A DNA stretch of 64,000 nt. Origin: Amycolatopsis taiwanensis DSM 45107 (GTDB lineage: Bacteria; Actinomycetota; Actinomycetes; Mycobacteriales; Pseudonocardiaceae). The stretch covers positions 60,410 through 124,409 of the forward strand of contig NZ_JAFB01000029.1 of the NCBI RefSeq assembly GCF_000519205.1. Direction: 5' to 3'. Every line of letters starts with the position of its first letter. The first letter of the stretch is position 1. Of the stretch, positions 29,188 through 38,650 are shown in pieces. A model generated the notes under the pieces. That model was not told the origin of the DNA, ran no database searches, and saw nothing but the letters and a program-made list of their open reading frames with translations. A program made the position numbers and the translations under genes.

Positions 29188-30162
29188 ATGGCGAATCCCA
29201 CCGGTCCCACAGGAGAGCAGTTCGAGATCACGCGCGGTGACGCCCGCGCGGTCATCACCGAGATCGGCGCCGGGCTGCGTGTGTTCGAGATCGGCGATGT
29301 GTCCTATGTCGAGACCTTCGCCGCCGACGCCGCACCGCCCAAGGGCGCCGGGCAGATCCTGCTGCCCTGGCCGAACCGCACCAAGGGCGCGCGGTGGACC
29401 TACCAGGGCGAGACGCAGGAGCTCGAGGTCACCGAGCCCGAGCGGGGCAACGCCATCCACGGCCTCACCCGGCACGCGGAGTGGACGCTCGTCGAGCACG
29501 CCGAGTCGTCCATCACCTTCGAGATCGGGATCGAAGTGCAGCCGGGTTGGCCGGTGCCGCTGCATGCGCGCATCCGCTACGAGCTGGCCCCGCGCGAGCT
29601 GACCGTGACCCACGACATCCGCAACGAGGGCGACTCGCCGATCGGCGTGGGTGTCGGCGCCCACCCGTACTTCCGGCTCGGTGACCTGCCCACCGACGAG
29701 CTCACGCTGACCCTGTCCGCGACCCGGGTCCGGCCCGCGCTGCCCGACGCGCAACTGCCCTACGGCGACGAGCAGGACGTCGACGGCACCGACTACGACT
29801 TCCGCGCCGGCCGGCTGCTGGCCGGAGTCGACCTCGACACCGCCTTCACCGGGCTCGCCAAGGGGGTCTGGGGGCTTGCCCCCAGGCGGGGTCTGGGGGT
29901 TGCACCCCCAGACGACACTGCCGGGGACGGCCGTCATCACCACGTGCTCTCGCACGGCGAGAAGAGCATCGACGTGTGGACCGACCCGGACTTCCGCTGG
30001 GTCCAGGTGTTCACGCCCGAGGACCTGGTGGGCCGGGGCCGGGCGATCGCGCTGGAGCCGATGACCTGCCCGGCCGACGCGTTGAACTCCGGCGACGACC
30101 TGATCGACTTGGAACCGGGCACGTCGTGGACCGGCAGCTGGGGCGTGAAGATTCACGGTTGA
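29188..30162 (+). CDS. Aldose 1-epimerase family protein carrying an in-frame repeat element
   Basis: A 324-residue galactose mutarotase-like protein (subgroup YihR/galM-like): ITEIGAGLRVFEIG, ILLPWPNRTKGARW, NAIHGLTRHAEW (catalytic His), GVGAHPYFRLG (second His) and FRWVQVFTPEDL with a late acidic residue. It interconverts sugar anomers. Bases 29860-29918, about residues 225-244, are a copy of the GC-rich double-hairpin element and read KGVWGLAP...VAPPDDT. This insert lies between FTGLA and DGRHHHVLS, which would join smoothly without it. The barrel probably tolerates it as a surface loop, but reduced activity is possible. Confidence 0.85.
   Translation: MANPTGPTGEQFEITRGDARAVITEIGAGLRVFEIGDVSYVETFAADAAPPKGAGQILLPWPNRTKGARWTYQGETQELEVTEPERGNAIHGLTRHAEWTLVEHAESSITFEIGIEVQPGWPVPLHARIRYELAPRELTVTHDIRNEGDSPIGVGVGAHPYFRLGDLPTDELTLTLSATRVRPALPDAQLPYGDEQDVDGTDYDFRAGRLLAGVDLDTAFTGLAKGVWGLAPRRGLGVAPPDDTAGDGRHHHVLSHGEKSIDVWTDPDFRWVQVFTPEDLVGRGRAIALEPMTCPADALNSGDDLIDLEPGTSWTGSWGVKIHG
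29860..29918 (+). repeat. GC-rich double-hairpin element, copy 2 (inside the aldose epimerase gene)
   Basis: 59 bp from AAGGGGGTCTGGGGG to GACGACAC, with hairpins CTGGGGGCTTGCCCCCAG and a diverged CTGGGGGTTGCACCCCCAG. Same length, orientation and reading frame as the copy inside the PfkB gene (36074-36132). Confidence 0.92.
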
Positions 30163-30215
30163 GAGTTGCGAATCCGCAAACCGCGGCATGCCGATGATCC
30201 GTTAGCGTGTCTAAC

Positions 30216-31427
30216 ATGTTGAGGGCGATTGTTGGCGGTTATGTGGTTCCGATCGACGGTGAGCCGATCGAAGGCGGGACCGTACTGATTTCCGACGGCC
30301 GCATCGTGGCCGTCGGGTCCGAAGCAGATGTGGAGGTCCCCGAGGACGCGGAGCTGGTCGACGCGGCCGGGTCCTGGGTCCTGCCCGGCTTCGTTGACGC
30401 GCACGTCCACCTGGGGGTGCACGAGGAGGGCGAGGGCTGGTCGGGCAACGACACCAACGAGATGACCGACCCGAACGGCGCCCGGTTCCGCGCGATCGAC
30501 GGCATCGACCCGTTCGAAGTCGGCTTCGACGACGCGCTGTCCGGCGGGGTCACCAGCGTGGTGATCAAGCCCGGCTCGGGTAACCCGATCGGCGGGCAGA
30601 CGGTCGCGGTCAAGACCTGGGGCCGGACCGCGCTGGACATGGTGTTCGCCGAGCAGGTCAGCGTGAAGAGCGCCCTCGGCGAGAACCCCAAGCGGGTCTA
30701 CGGCGAGAAGAAGCAGACCCCGTCGACCCGTCTCGGTGTGGCGGCGATCATCCGCGAGGCGTTCACCAACGCCCGCAACTACGCCGCCCAGCGCGAGCAC
30801 GCGCAGTCCGAGGGCAAGCCGTTCGACGTCGACCTGACGCTGGACACGCTCGCCAAGGTGCTCGACGGCGAGCTGTACTGGGACCAGCACACCCACCGGG
30901 CCGACGACATCGTGACCGCGATGCGGTTGGCGCGGGAGTTCGGCTACAAGCTCGTCGTCAACCACGGCACCGAGGGACACCTGATCGCCGACGTGCTGGC
31001 CGAGCAGGGCGTTCCGGTCATCCTGGGCCCGTTGTTCACCACGCGCTCGAAGGTCGAGCTGCGTAACCGCACCCTGCGTTCGGCCGGCATCCTGCACCGG
31101 GCCGGGGTGAAGGTGGCGATCACCACCGACCACCCCGTGGTGCCGATCAACTTCCTGGTCTACCAGGCGGCCCTGGCGGTGAAGGAGGGCCTGGAGCCGG
31201 ACGCCGCGCTGCGGGCGCTCACCGTGAACCCGGCGAGCATGCTCGGCCTGGACGACCGCATCGGCGCGCTGAAGCCGGGGCTGGACGCCGATGTCGTCGT
31301 GTGGTCCGGCGATCCGCTGGACGTGATGAACCGCGCGCTGCGCGTTTTCGTCCGCGGCAACGAGGTCTACCGCTTCGACGAGGCCAGCGGCGAGGGCGTC
31401 GTCACCGAGCGCCGCTACCGCGAGTAG
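30216..31427 (+). CDS. Amidohydrolase family protein (imidazolonepropionase-like)
   Basis: About 403 residues. The beta-sandwich start (MLRAIVGGYVVPIDGEPIEGGTVLISDGRIVAVG) leads to the metal motif PGFVDAHVHLG, later metal His residues in WDQHTHRADD and VVNHGTEGHLI, and the catalytic Asp in AITTDHPVVP. The C-terminal NPASMLGLDDRIGALKPGLDADVVVWSGDPLD is typical of the family. The substrate is unknown. ATG at 30216 is preferred; GTG at 30207 would add three residues. A small dyad (GTTAG-N5-CTAAC, 30200-30214) touches the start. It is followed by a strong terminator. Confidence 0.85.
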   Translation: MLRAIVGGYVVPIDGEPIEGGTVLISDGRIVAVGSEADVEVPEDAELVDAAGSWVLPGFVDAHVHLGVHEEGEGWSGNDTNEMTDPNGARFRAIDGIDPFEVGFDDALSGGVTSVVIKPGSGNPIGGQTVAVKTWGRTALDMVFAEQVSVKSALGENPKRVYGEKKQTPSTRLGVAAIIREAFTNARNYAAQREHAQSEGKPFDVDLTLDTLAKVLDGELYWDQHTHRADDIVTAMRLAREFGYKLVVNHGTEGHLIADVLAEQGVPVILGPLFTTRSKVELRNRTLRSAGILHRAGVKVAITTDHPVVPINFLVYQAALAVKEGLEPDAALRALTVNPASMLGLDDRIGALKPGLDADVVVWSGDPLDVMNRALRVFVRGNEVYRFDEASGEGVVTERRYRE

Positions 31428-31446
31428 AGGGCTTCCAGCGCAGTCC

Positions 31447-31485
31447 ACTTCGACCGGCCGATCGCCATGATCGGCCGGTCGAAGT
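31447..31485 (+). terminator. Strong hairpin terminator after the amidohydrolase gene
   Basis: A perfect 17-bp stem (ACTTCGACCGGCCGATC, 31447-31463, and its complement 31469-31485) with a 5-nt loop, 20 bp after the stop, followed by CTGTCTGGGG. Confidence 0.85.
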
Positions 31486-31504
31486 CTGTCTGGGGTGGTT
31501 CCTG

Positions 31505-31533
31505 TTGCATATGCAGGTAAATGCCTGCATAAT
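31505..31533 (+). promoter_or_regulatory. Leaderless promoter with embedded ArsR-type operator
   Basis: A -35 TTGCAT (31505-31510), a 17-bp spacer and a -10 CATAAT (31528-31533) precede a GTG at 31541 that falls at the expected transcription start. The dyad TATGCAGG / CCTGCATA (31510-31517 and 31524-31531) fills the spacer, so a bound dimer would block polymerase. This is a classic arrangement for ArsR autorepression. Confidence 0.75.
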
Positions 31534-31540
31534 CTTCGTC

Positions 31541-32344
31541 GTGAACCCCGAAGCGAGGGCCATGGACTCGGTCTTCAAAGCGCTGGCCGACCCCACCCGG
31601 CGACTCCTGCTGGACCGTCTGCGCGAGCACAACGGCCAGACGCTGCGCGAGTTGTGCGAACGGCTGGACATGGCGCGCCAGTCGGCGACACAGCATCTCG
31701 ACATCCTGGTGCGGGCCAACCTCGTGACCGTCGTGCGACGCGGACGGGAGCGGTTTCACTACCTCAATCCGGTGCCGATCCAGGAGATCGACGAACGCTG
31801 GATCTCCGGGTTCGACAAGCCCCGCTTGCAAATGATCAGTGCCATCAAGAACCAGGCAGAGGAGTACGCCATGACCACCGAGACCGTGCCGAACTACGTC
31901 TATGTCACCTACATCCGCGCAAACGCGGAACAGGTGTGGAAAGCACTGACGGACGCAGACCTGACGGCGCGCTACTGGGGGCACTCCAACGTGTCGGACT
32001 GGCAGGCGGGCTCCGCCTGGGAACACCAGCGGGTCGACGGATCAGGCATCGCCGATGTCGTCGGTCAGGTGATCGAGGCGGAGCCGCCGACGCGCCTGGT
32101 CATGACCTTCGAGGACCCCGCAAATCCCGGATCGTCGGCAGAACCGTCGGTTGTCACCTTTGTCGTCGAACCGCACCAGGACATCGTCCGCCTCACCGTG
32201 ACCCACGAAAAGCTCGCCAACGCTCAGGCGTTCGCCGACATTTCGGACGGATGGCCGGCCGTGTTGGCGAACCTCAAGTCGCTGCTCGAGACCGGCGAGG
32301 TCCTCCCGCAGGCGCCATGGGAGATGTCTCGCGTCGACGCCTGA
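31541..32344 (+). CDS. ArsR-type regulator fused to SRPBCC (AHSA1-like) domain
   Basis: About 267 residues with two domains. The N-terminal ArsR winged helix (FKALADPTRRLLLDRLREHNGQTLRELCERLDMARQSATQHLDIL) lacks the metal-binding Cys cluster of arsenic sensors. From about residue 110 an SRPBCC/AHSA1-like domain (VYVTYIRANAEQVWKALTDADLTARYWGH) could bind a hydrophobic ligand. Elsewhere these two proteins are commonly encoded as an adjacent gene pair; here they are one chain. The GTG at 31541 coincides with the predicted transcription start; ATG at 31562 is the alternative. It is probably autoregulated through the operator above. Confidence 0.88.
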   Translation: MNPEARAMDSVFKALADPTRRLLLDRLREHNGQTLRELCERLDMARQSATQHLDILVRANLVTVVRRGRERFHYLNPVPIQEIDERWISGFDKPRLQMISAIKNQAEEYAMTTETVPNYVYVTYIRANAEQVWKALTDADLTARYWGHSNVSDWQAGSAWEHQRVDGSGIADVVGQVIEAEPPTRLVMTFEDPANPGSSAEPSVVTFVVEPHQDIVRLTVTHEKLANAQAFADISDGWPAVLANLKSLLETGEVLPQAPWEMSRVDA

Positions 32345-32363
32345 CGCCGACCCGCGCAGTTGG

Positions 32364-33503
32364 TCAGGGGGCGTCGCGGAGGGTGCGCGCGATGACCACC
32401 CGCTGGATCTGGTTGGTGCCCTCGAAGATCTGCGGGACCTTGGCCTCGCGCATGTACCGCTCGACCGGGAAGTCGCGCGTGTAGCCGGCGCCGCCGAGCA
32501 CTTGGACGGCGTCCGTGGTGACCTTCATGGCGGCGTCGGTCGCGACCAGTTTCGCGACCGACGCCTGGCGCCGGAAGGACATCCCGCGGTCCCGGCGGCG
32601 CGCCGCGTCGAGGTAGGTGGCGCGGGCGGAATCCACCGCCGCGGCCATGTCCGCGAGCAGGAACTCCAGGCCCTGGAATTCGATGATCGGGCGGCCGAAC
32701 TGGGTGCGCCCCTTGGCGTAGGCGACCGCTTCGTCCAGTGCCGCCTGGGCCAGGCCCACCGCGCAGGCGGCGATGCCAAGCCGTCCGGAGTCCAAAGAGG
32801 ACAACGCGATGCGAAGGCCGGCACCCTCCTCGCCGAGCAACCGGTCGGCGTCCACCCGGGCGTCGGTGAACTGCAGCTGGGCCGTGGTCGAGCCGGTCAG
32901 GCCCATCTTCCGTTCCGGCTTCCCGGCGGCCAGGCCGGGTGTCGAGCCGTCGATGAGCAGGCAGGAGACGTCCGCGTCGCTCGTGCGCACCATGGTCGTG
33001 TAGAAGTCGGCCTCGCCGCCGTGCGTGATCCACGCTTTGGTCCCATTGACGACGTACTGGTCGCCGTCACGTCGCGCGCGCGTCGACAGAGACGCTGCGT
33101 CGGAGCCCGCGTGCGGTTCGGACAGCGCGTACGCACCCAGTAGGTCGCCTTCCAGCATCGCGGGCAGCCACCGGTCCCGCTGTTCGTCCGTGCCGTGGTG
33201 GACCAGCGCGAAGCACGACATCGTGTGCACCGAGAGGCCGACGCCGGTCGACATCCACGCGGCCGCGATCTCCTCCAGGACCTGGAGATACACCTCGTAG
33301 GGCACCTCACCGCCACCCCAGCGTTCCGGGTAGGGCAGGCCGAGCAGTCCCGACTTGCCCAGCAACCGGAACTGCTCGCGGGGAAACCGCTCCGCCTCCT
33401 CGTACTCGGCGGCCAGCGGGGCGAGCTCGTCCCGGGCGAGTTCGGTGGTCAGCGCGAGCAGGTCGCGCGCCTCCTGACTCGGCAGCAACCTTTCGACCGG
33501 CAT
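32364..33503 (-). CDS. Acyl-CoA dehydrogenase
   Basis: A 379-residue FAD flavoprotein of standard length. It has the FAD/substrate motifs ALSEPHAGSDAASL and WITHGGEADFY, and the C-terminal VQVLGGAGYTRDFPVERYMREAKVPQIFEGTNQIQRVVIAR, where Glu of FEGTNQ is the catalytic base of the short/medium-chain group. It oxidises acyl-CoA to trans-2-enoyl-CoA. It is divergent from a TetR gene, with a near-perfect dyad between them, so that TetR probably controls it. Confidence 0.92.
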   Translation of the reverse strand: MPVERLLPSQEARDLLALTTELARDELAPLAAEYEEAERFPREQFRLLGKSGLLGLPYPERWGGGEVPYEVYLQVLEEIAAAWMSTGVGLSVHTMSCFALVHHGTDEQRDRWLPAMLEGDLLGAYALSEPHAGSDAASLSTRARRDGDQYVVNGTKAWITHGGEADFYTTMVRTSDADVSCLLIDGSTPGLAAGKPERKMGLTGSTTAQLQFTDARVDADRLLGEEGAGLRIALSSLDSGRLGIAACAVGLAQAALDEAVAYAKGRTQFGRPIIEFQGLEFLLADMAAAVDSARATYLDAARRRDRGMSFRRQASVAKLVATDAAMKVTTDAVQVLGGAGYTRDFPVERYMREAKVPQIFEGTNQIQRVVIARTLRDAP

Positions 33504-33535
33504 CTTTGCCTCCCTCCCCAGCAGTACTCCGCATA

Positions 33536-33559
33536 GTACTGTAGATCTGTCTAGAGTAC
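33536..33559. promoter_or_regulatory. TetR operator between acyl-CoA dehydrogenase and tetR
   Basis: GTACTGTAGA-N4-TCTAGAGTAC: 10-bp arms with one mismatch. It lies 18 bp upstream of the tetR ATG and 33 bp upstream of the dehydrogenase ATG, covering both promoter regions. Confidence 0.7.
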
Positions 33560-33577
33560 CCCGCCTACGGTTGCGAA

Positions 33578-34180
33578 ATGGTCGAACGTGTTACCCCGCG
33601 GGTTCCCCGCGACCGGCAGCTCACCGGTCGCCAGCGCGCGCTGCTGGCCGAACTGGAGGAGCTGTTCCTCGCGGAGGGCTTTCTCGGGTTCACGCTCGAC
33701 GAGTTGGCCGCGAAGACGCGGTGTTCGAAGTCCACGCTCTACGCGTTGGCGCCGAGTAAGGAACAACTCGCTGTCCACGTCGTGACGCGGTTCTTCAAGG
33801 GCGCCGCGGACATGCTCGAAGACCGCATCGCCGGGCTCACCGACGCACGCGAGATCATCGGCGAGTACCTGGCCGGGATTTCCGAGTACCTCAACCGGGC
33901 TTCGGCCGAGTTCATGCGTGACATCGGTGATTTCGCGCCCGCGCGGGCGGCGTACGAGATGAACAGCCGGGCCGCCGCCGGGCGGATCCGCGAGTTCATC
34001 AAGCAAGGCGTGGGGGACGGCGTGTTCCGGGAGGTGCACGCCACGCTGATCGCCGAGATGGCCGGGCTGCTCGTCGAGAGCATCCAGACCGGGGTGCTCG
34101 GCGCGCGGACCGGGGTCTCCGACGCCGAGGCATTCACGGCGCTCGCGGAGCTGCTCCTGGGAGGGCTGGCCACCCGCTGA
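33578..34180 (+). CDS. TetR family regulator
   Basis: A 200-residue TetR protein. The helix-turn-helix (RQRALLAELEELFLAEGFLGFTLDELAAKTRCSKSTLYALAPSKEQL) is followed by a helical ligand-binding domain. It is divergent from the acyl-CoA dehydrogenase and shares with it a dyad operator at 33536-33559. Repression of fatty-acid oxidation relieved by an acyl-CoA ligand is the likely scheme, inferred from context. Confidence 0.9.
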   Translation: MVERVTPRVPRDRQLTGRQRALLAELEELFLAEGFLGFTLDELAAKTRCSKSTLYALAPSKEQLAVHVVTRFFKGAADMLEDRIAGLTDAREIIGEYLAGISEYLNRASAEFMRDIGDFAPARAAYEMNSRAAAGRIREFIKQGVGDGVFREVHATLIAEMAGLLVESIQTGVLGARTGVSDAEAFTALAELLLGGLATR

Positions 34181-34207
34181 CCGATCTCCTGGCATGATCG
34201 ATCCGCC

Positions 34208-34309
34208 GTGGATTCGAATGCAGGCTGGAACGAGGCACCAATGTCGGAGAACGGCTACACCGCCAGTAATGGCTCCCGGACCCTGCTCGAGAGCCTGAAA
34301 GGCGGTTGA
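34208..34309 (+). CDS. Possible 33-residue small ORF upstream of the sigma factor
   Basis: An open frame from GTG 34208 (or ATG 34241, 22 residues) to TGA 34307-34309, just 3 bp before the sigma-factor GTG. The peptide is polar, with ...NEAPMSENGYTASNGSR... and no membrane segment. Spacing would allow translational coupling to the sigma gene. No ribosome site is convincing and no homologue is known to me, so it may be chance. Confidence 0.3.
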   Translation: MDSNAGWNEAPMSENGYTASNGSRTLLESLKGG

Positions 34310-34312
34310 GAC

Positions 34313-35278
34313 GTGACCGGCTCCCTGTTGACGACGCTGGAGTCGTTGCGTGGCCCGTTGACCGGGTACTGCTATCGCATTCTCGGCGCCTCCGGCGAGG
34401 TCGACGATGCTGTGCAGGAGACGATGCTGCGGGCGTTCCGGGCACTCGACCGTTATGACCCGGAACGAGCGGGGCTGTCGACGTGGGTCTACCGAATCGC
34501 CACGAACGTCTGCCTGGACATGGTGCGGAGCGCCCAACGGCGGGCGTTGCCGTGGGATCTGGGGCCGGCGGCGAGCGGTGACGGCCTGGGCGTCCCGCTT
34601 CCGCCCACGCACTGGGTGGAGCCGTTGGCGGACTCGCGGCTGGCCGGCACCGCCGACCCGGCGGACCTCGCGGTGCGACACGAGACGCTGCGGTTGGCGT
34701 TCATCACCGCGCTCCAATGGCTGCCGCCACGTCAGCGGGTCGTGCTGGTGCTGCGGGATGTCCTCGGATTCACCGCCGTGGAGGCTGCCGAGGTCATGGA
34801 TACGTCGGTCGCGGCGGCGAACAGCGCACTGCAGCGAGCCCGGGCGACGCTGGAGGAGCACCGGCCGCGTCCCGCGGACGCGCCGGATCCGGACGACGTG
34901 GCTCAGCGCGACCTTCTGAAGCGCTACGTGCATGCTTTCGAGGCACACGACGTCGACGAGTTGGTCGGCGTGCTGGCCGACGACGTGCGGTCGGGGATGC
35001 CGCCCTTCCTGTGGTGGCTGGACGGGCCCGCTCACCTCGCCACAGTGCTGTCCGAGGGCGGGGATGCCTGCGCCGGGGACCGGTACGTCCTGGGCGAGCC
35101 GGCCAACGGGTGCTGGACGCTCGGCCAGTACCGGCCGCACGGGACCGGCGCCCTGTCGCCGTTCGCTCTCCTGGTGCTCGAACTCCGGGGCGACCGGATC
35201 AGCGAGATCGTCACGTTCCTGGGCTGGGGTGACCGCTTCGGTGAGTTCGGCCTGCCGGAAGTCCTCGAGAACCGATGA
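34313..35278 (+). CDS. ECF RNA polymerase sigma factor with C-terminal SnoaL-like domain (SigG/TIGR02960-like)
   Basis: A 321-residue ECF sigma factor. Region 2 (about residues 8-75: GYCYRILGASGEVDDAVQETMLRAFRALDRYD...STWVYRIATNVCLDM) binds core enzyme and the -10. Region 4 (about 125-185: LQWLPPRQRVVLVLRDVLGFTAVEAAEVMDTSVAAANSALQRAR) binds the -35. A C-terminal SnoaL-like domain (about 200-315, DVDELVGVLADDVRSGMPPFLWWLDG) is typical of the SigG/TIGR02960 type and may replace an anti-sigma factor. GTG at 34313. The downstream mycothiol-type enzyme, 61 bp away, may be a target or partner. Confidence 0.88.
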   Translation: MTGSLLTTLESLRGPLTGYCYRILGASGEVDDAVQETMLRAFRALDRYDPERAGLSTWVYRIATNVCLDMVRSAQRRALPWDLGPAASGDGLGVPLPPTHWVEPLADSRLAGTADPADLAVRHETLRLAFITALQWLPPRQRVVLVLRDVLGFTAVEAAEVMDTSVAAANSALQRARATLEEHRPRPADAPDPDDVAQRDLLKRYVHAFEAHDVDELVGVLADDVRSGMPPFLWWLDGPAHLATVLSEGGDACAGDRYVLGEPANGCWTLGQYRPHGTGALSPFALLVLELRGDRISEIVTFLGWGDRFGEFGLPEVLENR

Positions 35279-35339
35279 GTCCGGCCGGTCTCGGTCGTAC
35301 AAGGGACGACACGTCCAACACGACTCGAAGGCGATGTTC

Positions 35340-35936
35340 ATGTCACCGACCGACGCAGACCTGAAGCAGCACATCCACGCCGAGCGAACGCGACTGGCCG
35401 ACCTGCTCGCCGGACTCCGGGACGAGGACTGGGGCCGTCCGTCCTTGTGCGAGGGGTGGCGGGTGCGGGAAGTCGTCGCGCATATCACGATGCCGTTCCG
35501 CATCAATCCGCTCCGGTTCCTACCGGGACTGATCGGTGCCGGGTTCTCCTTCAACCGGTACGCCGACCGGACCGCCCGCAAGGACACCGCTCGCCTGTCC
35601 GACGCCGAACTCCTGGCGTCCCTGCGGGCCAACATCACCCACGACTGGCGGCCGCCGGGTGGCGGGTACGCCGGAGCGCTGAGTCACGACACCATCCACG
35701 GACTCGACATCACCGAGCCATTGGGCCTGCCCTCGCCCCCGGTCGAGCGGCTGGCCCTCGTGCTGGCGGCCACCAACGCCCGTAGCCTCTCCCACTTCGG
35801 TATCGACCTCACCGGCGTCCAGTTGCGGGCCACGGACGCCGACGTACGGCTGGGCGATGGTGAGCCGATCGACCTGCCGGCCAAGGACATCCTGCTGGCC
35901 ATCTCCGGACGACGTCCCTTCCCGCAGGCCGCTTGA
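35340..35936 (+). CDS. Maleylpyruvate isomerase-family mycothiol-dependent enzyme (TIGR03083-like)
   Basis: About 198 residues of the DinB/MDMPI four-helix fold. LCEGWRVREVVAHI and SHDTIHGLDI provide the three His of the metal site, and LLAGLRDEDWGRPSL begins the first helix in the usual way. The family uses mycothiol as a thiol cofactor in isomerase, transferase or detoxification reactions; the substrate is unknown. ATG at 35340 lies 8 nt after GAAGG; ATG at 35334 is too close to that site. It follows the ECF sigma gene on the same strand. Confidence 0.82.
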   Translation: MSPTDADLKQHIHAERTRLADLLAGLRDEDWGRPSLCEGWRVREVVAHITMPFRINPLRFLPGLIGAGFSFNRYADRTARKDTARLSDAELLASLRANITHDWRPPGGGYAGALSHDTIHGLDITEPLGLPSPPVERLALVLAATNARSLSHFGIDLTGVQLRATDADVRLGDGEPIDLPAKDILLAISGRRPFPQAA

Positions 35937-36022
35937 CGTAGTTCGCGATCGCGTCTGGAAGAACACAGTGCCGGCGACGCGAAATGTTCCGCTCGAAACC
36001 GGTGCTGGCTACCATCACGACC

Positions 36023-37000
36023 GTGATCGTGGTCGGTGGTGAGGCGCTGGTCGACCTGGTGCCCGGAGATTTCAAGGGGGTCTGGGGGCTTGCCCCCAGT
36101 CGGGGTGTGGGGGCTGAGCCCCCACAGGACACAGTGGACAGTGGGCTAAGGGCGCTGGTGCCGAGGCTCGGCGGCGGGCCGTACAACGTGGCGCTGGCAG
36201 CGGGCCGGCTCGGAGCGCCCACGGCGTTCCTGTCGCGGATATCCGGCGACCGGTTCGGGCAGGCGTTACGCGAGCGGCTCGCCGCCTCCGAGGTCGCCCT
36301 GTCGATGATCCAGCACGGCGACGAGCCGACGACGCTGGCCGTGGTCGCGCTCGACGATCGGGGCTCGGCGAGCTACACCTTCTACACCGAGGGAACCGCC
36401 GACCGGCTCTTCGCCGACCCGGGCCCGTTGCCCGCCGAGGTGTCCGTGTTGTCCCTGGGCACCCTCGGCATGGTCCTGGAACCCGGCGCGACCGCATACG
36501 AGGCGGTGCTGCGGCGCGAGTCGGCACGCGGGGTGCTCACCGCGCTCGACCCGAACGTCCGCGCGGACCTGATCGCCGATCCGGCCGCCTACCGCGAGCG
36601 GTTCGTCTCCTGGCTGCCGGATGTCCGCCTGCTGAAGCTGTCGGACGACGACGCGCTGTGGCTGGCCGCCGGGGGTGAACTGGCCGACGCGGTGAAGACC
36701 TGGCTGGACGCCGGTGTCGATGCGGTGGTGCTGACGCACGGTGCCGGCGGGATCACTGTCCACACCGGATCCGCTCCGGTCTCGGTGCCTTCGGCACCCG
36801 CCCGAGTGATCGACACGATCGGTGCGGGCGACACCGTGCAGGGGGCACTGCTGGCCTGGTTGCATACTCGAAATGTGCGCCAGCTCACTGAAATATCCCG
36901 AGAAGAGTGGCGCGAGGCTCTTGCTTTCGCCGCGAAAGCGGCGTCGATCACAGTCTCGCGCAGTGGTGCGGAGCCTCCGAAGGCTGAGGAAATGATGTGA
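36023..37000 (+). CDS. PfkB-family carbohydrate kinase (fructokinase-like) carrying an in-frame repeat element
   Basis: About 325 residues, ribokinase fold. The start MIVVGGEALVDLVPG is the usual first strand. RLGGGPYNVALAAGRLG is the substrate motif, and DTIGAGDTVQGALLAWL is the ATP/anion-hole motif with the catalytic Asp. Between VDLVPG and ALVPRLGGGPYNVA lies a copy of the GC-rich double-hairpin element (36074-36132), encoding KGVWGLAP...AEPPQDT. This adds about 20 residues just before the sugar-binding motif. GTG at 36023 is chosen by alignment to the family start; a longer frame from 35984 has no features. The sugar is probably fructose or a related ketose. Confidence 0.86.
   Translation: MIVVGGEALVDLVPGDFKGVWGLAPSRGVGAEPPQDTVDSGLRALVPRLGGGPYNVALAAGRLGAPTAFLSRISGDRFGQALRERLAASEVALSMIQHGDEPTTLAVVALDDRGSASYTFYTEGTADRLFADPGPLPAEVSVLSLGTLGMVLEPGATAYEAVLRRESARGVLTALDPNVRADLIADPAAYRERFVSWLPDVRLLKLSDDDALWLAAGGELADAVKTWLDAGVDAVVLTHGAGGITVHTGSAPVSVPSAPARVIDTIGAGDTVQGALLAWLHTRNVRQLTEISREEWREALAFAAKAASITVSRSGAEPPKAEEMM
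36074..36132 (+). repeat. GC-rich double-hairpin element, copy 3 (inside the PfkB kinase gene)
   Basis: 59 bp from AAGGGGGTCTGGGGG to CACAGGACAC. Hairpin 1 is CTGGGGGCTTGCCCCCAG and hairpin 2 GTGGGGGCTGAGCCCCCAC. It has the same length, orientation and frame as the epimerase copy at 29860-29918. Confidence 0.92.
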
Positions 37001-37192
37001 ATCTGATCTCGGGCTTTGCGCTACGTAACACAATGGCTGCGCAGGAGCCGGTGCGTCGACTAGCGTGAGAAGGGAATTCATACCCCAGCGGGGCGGTGTG
37101 CGCCGAGGCCATTTTACGGTCACGTGCGAACAAACGGCCGCCTGTGTGACCTGCAGGCGCCGCCGGCCCGTGTGACCGTGAGAGGGACTCGA

Positions 37193-38503
<1,311 letters not shown>

Positions 38504-38517
38504 CCCGCGTTCGCGAT

Positions 38518-38569
38518 CTCGGGGACAGGGCGCCCACCGACTCCGGCCGGTCGGCGACCTGTCCCCGAG
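38518..38569 (+). terminator. Terminator after gltA
   Basis: CTCGGGGACAGG (38518-38529) and its exact complement (38558-38569), with a 28-nt GC-rich loop that also has internal pairing. It begins 15 bp after the gltA stop. Confidence 0.7.
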
Positions 38570-38650
38570 GTCGGAGCACCGCTCGGTCAGCGGCCATTGG
38601 TCTCCGGCCACCAGGCCGCAACCGTCGATGACGACAATGCGAGGAGAGAC

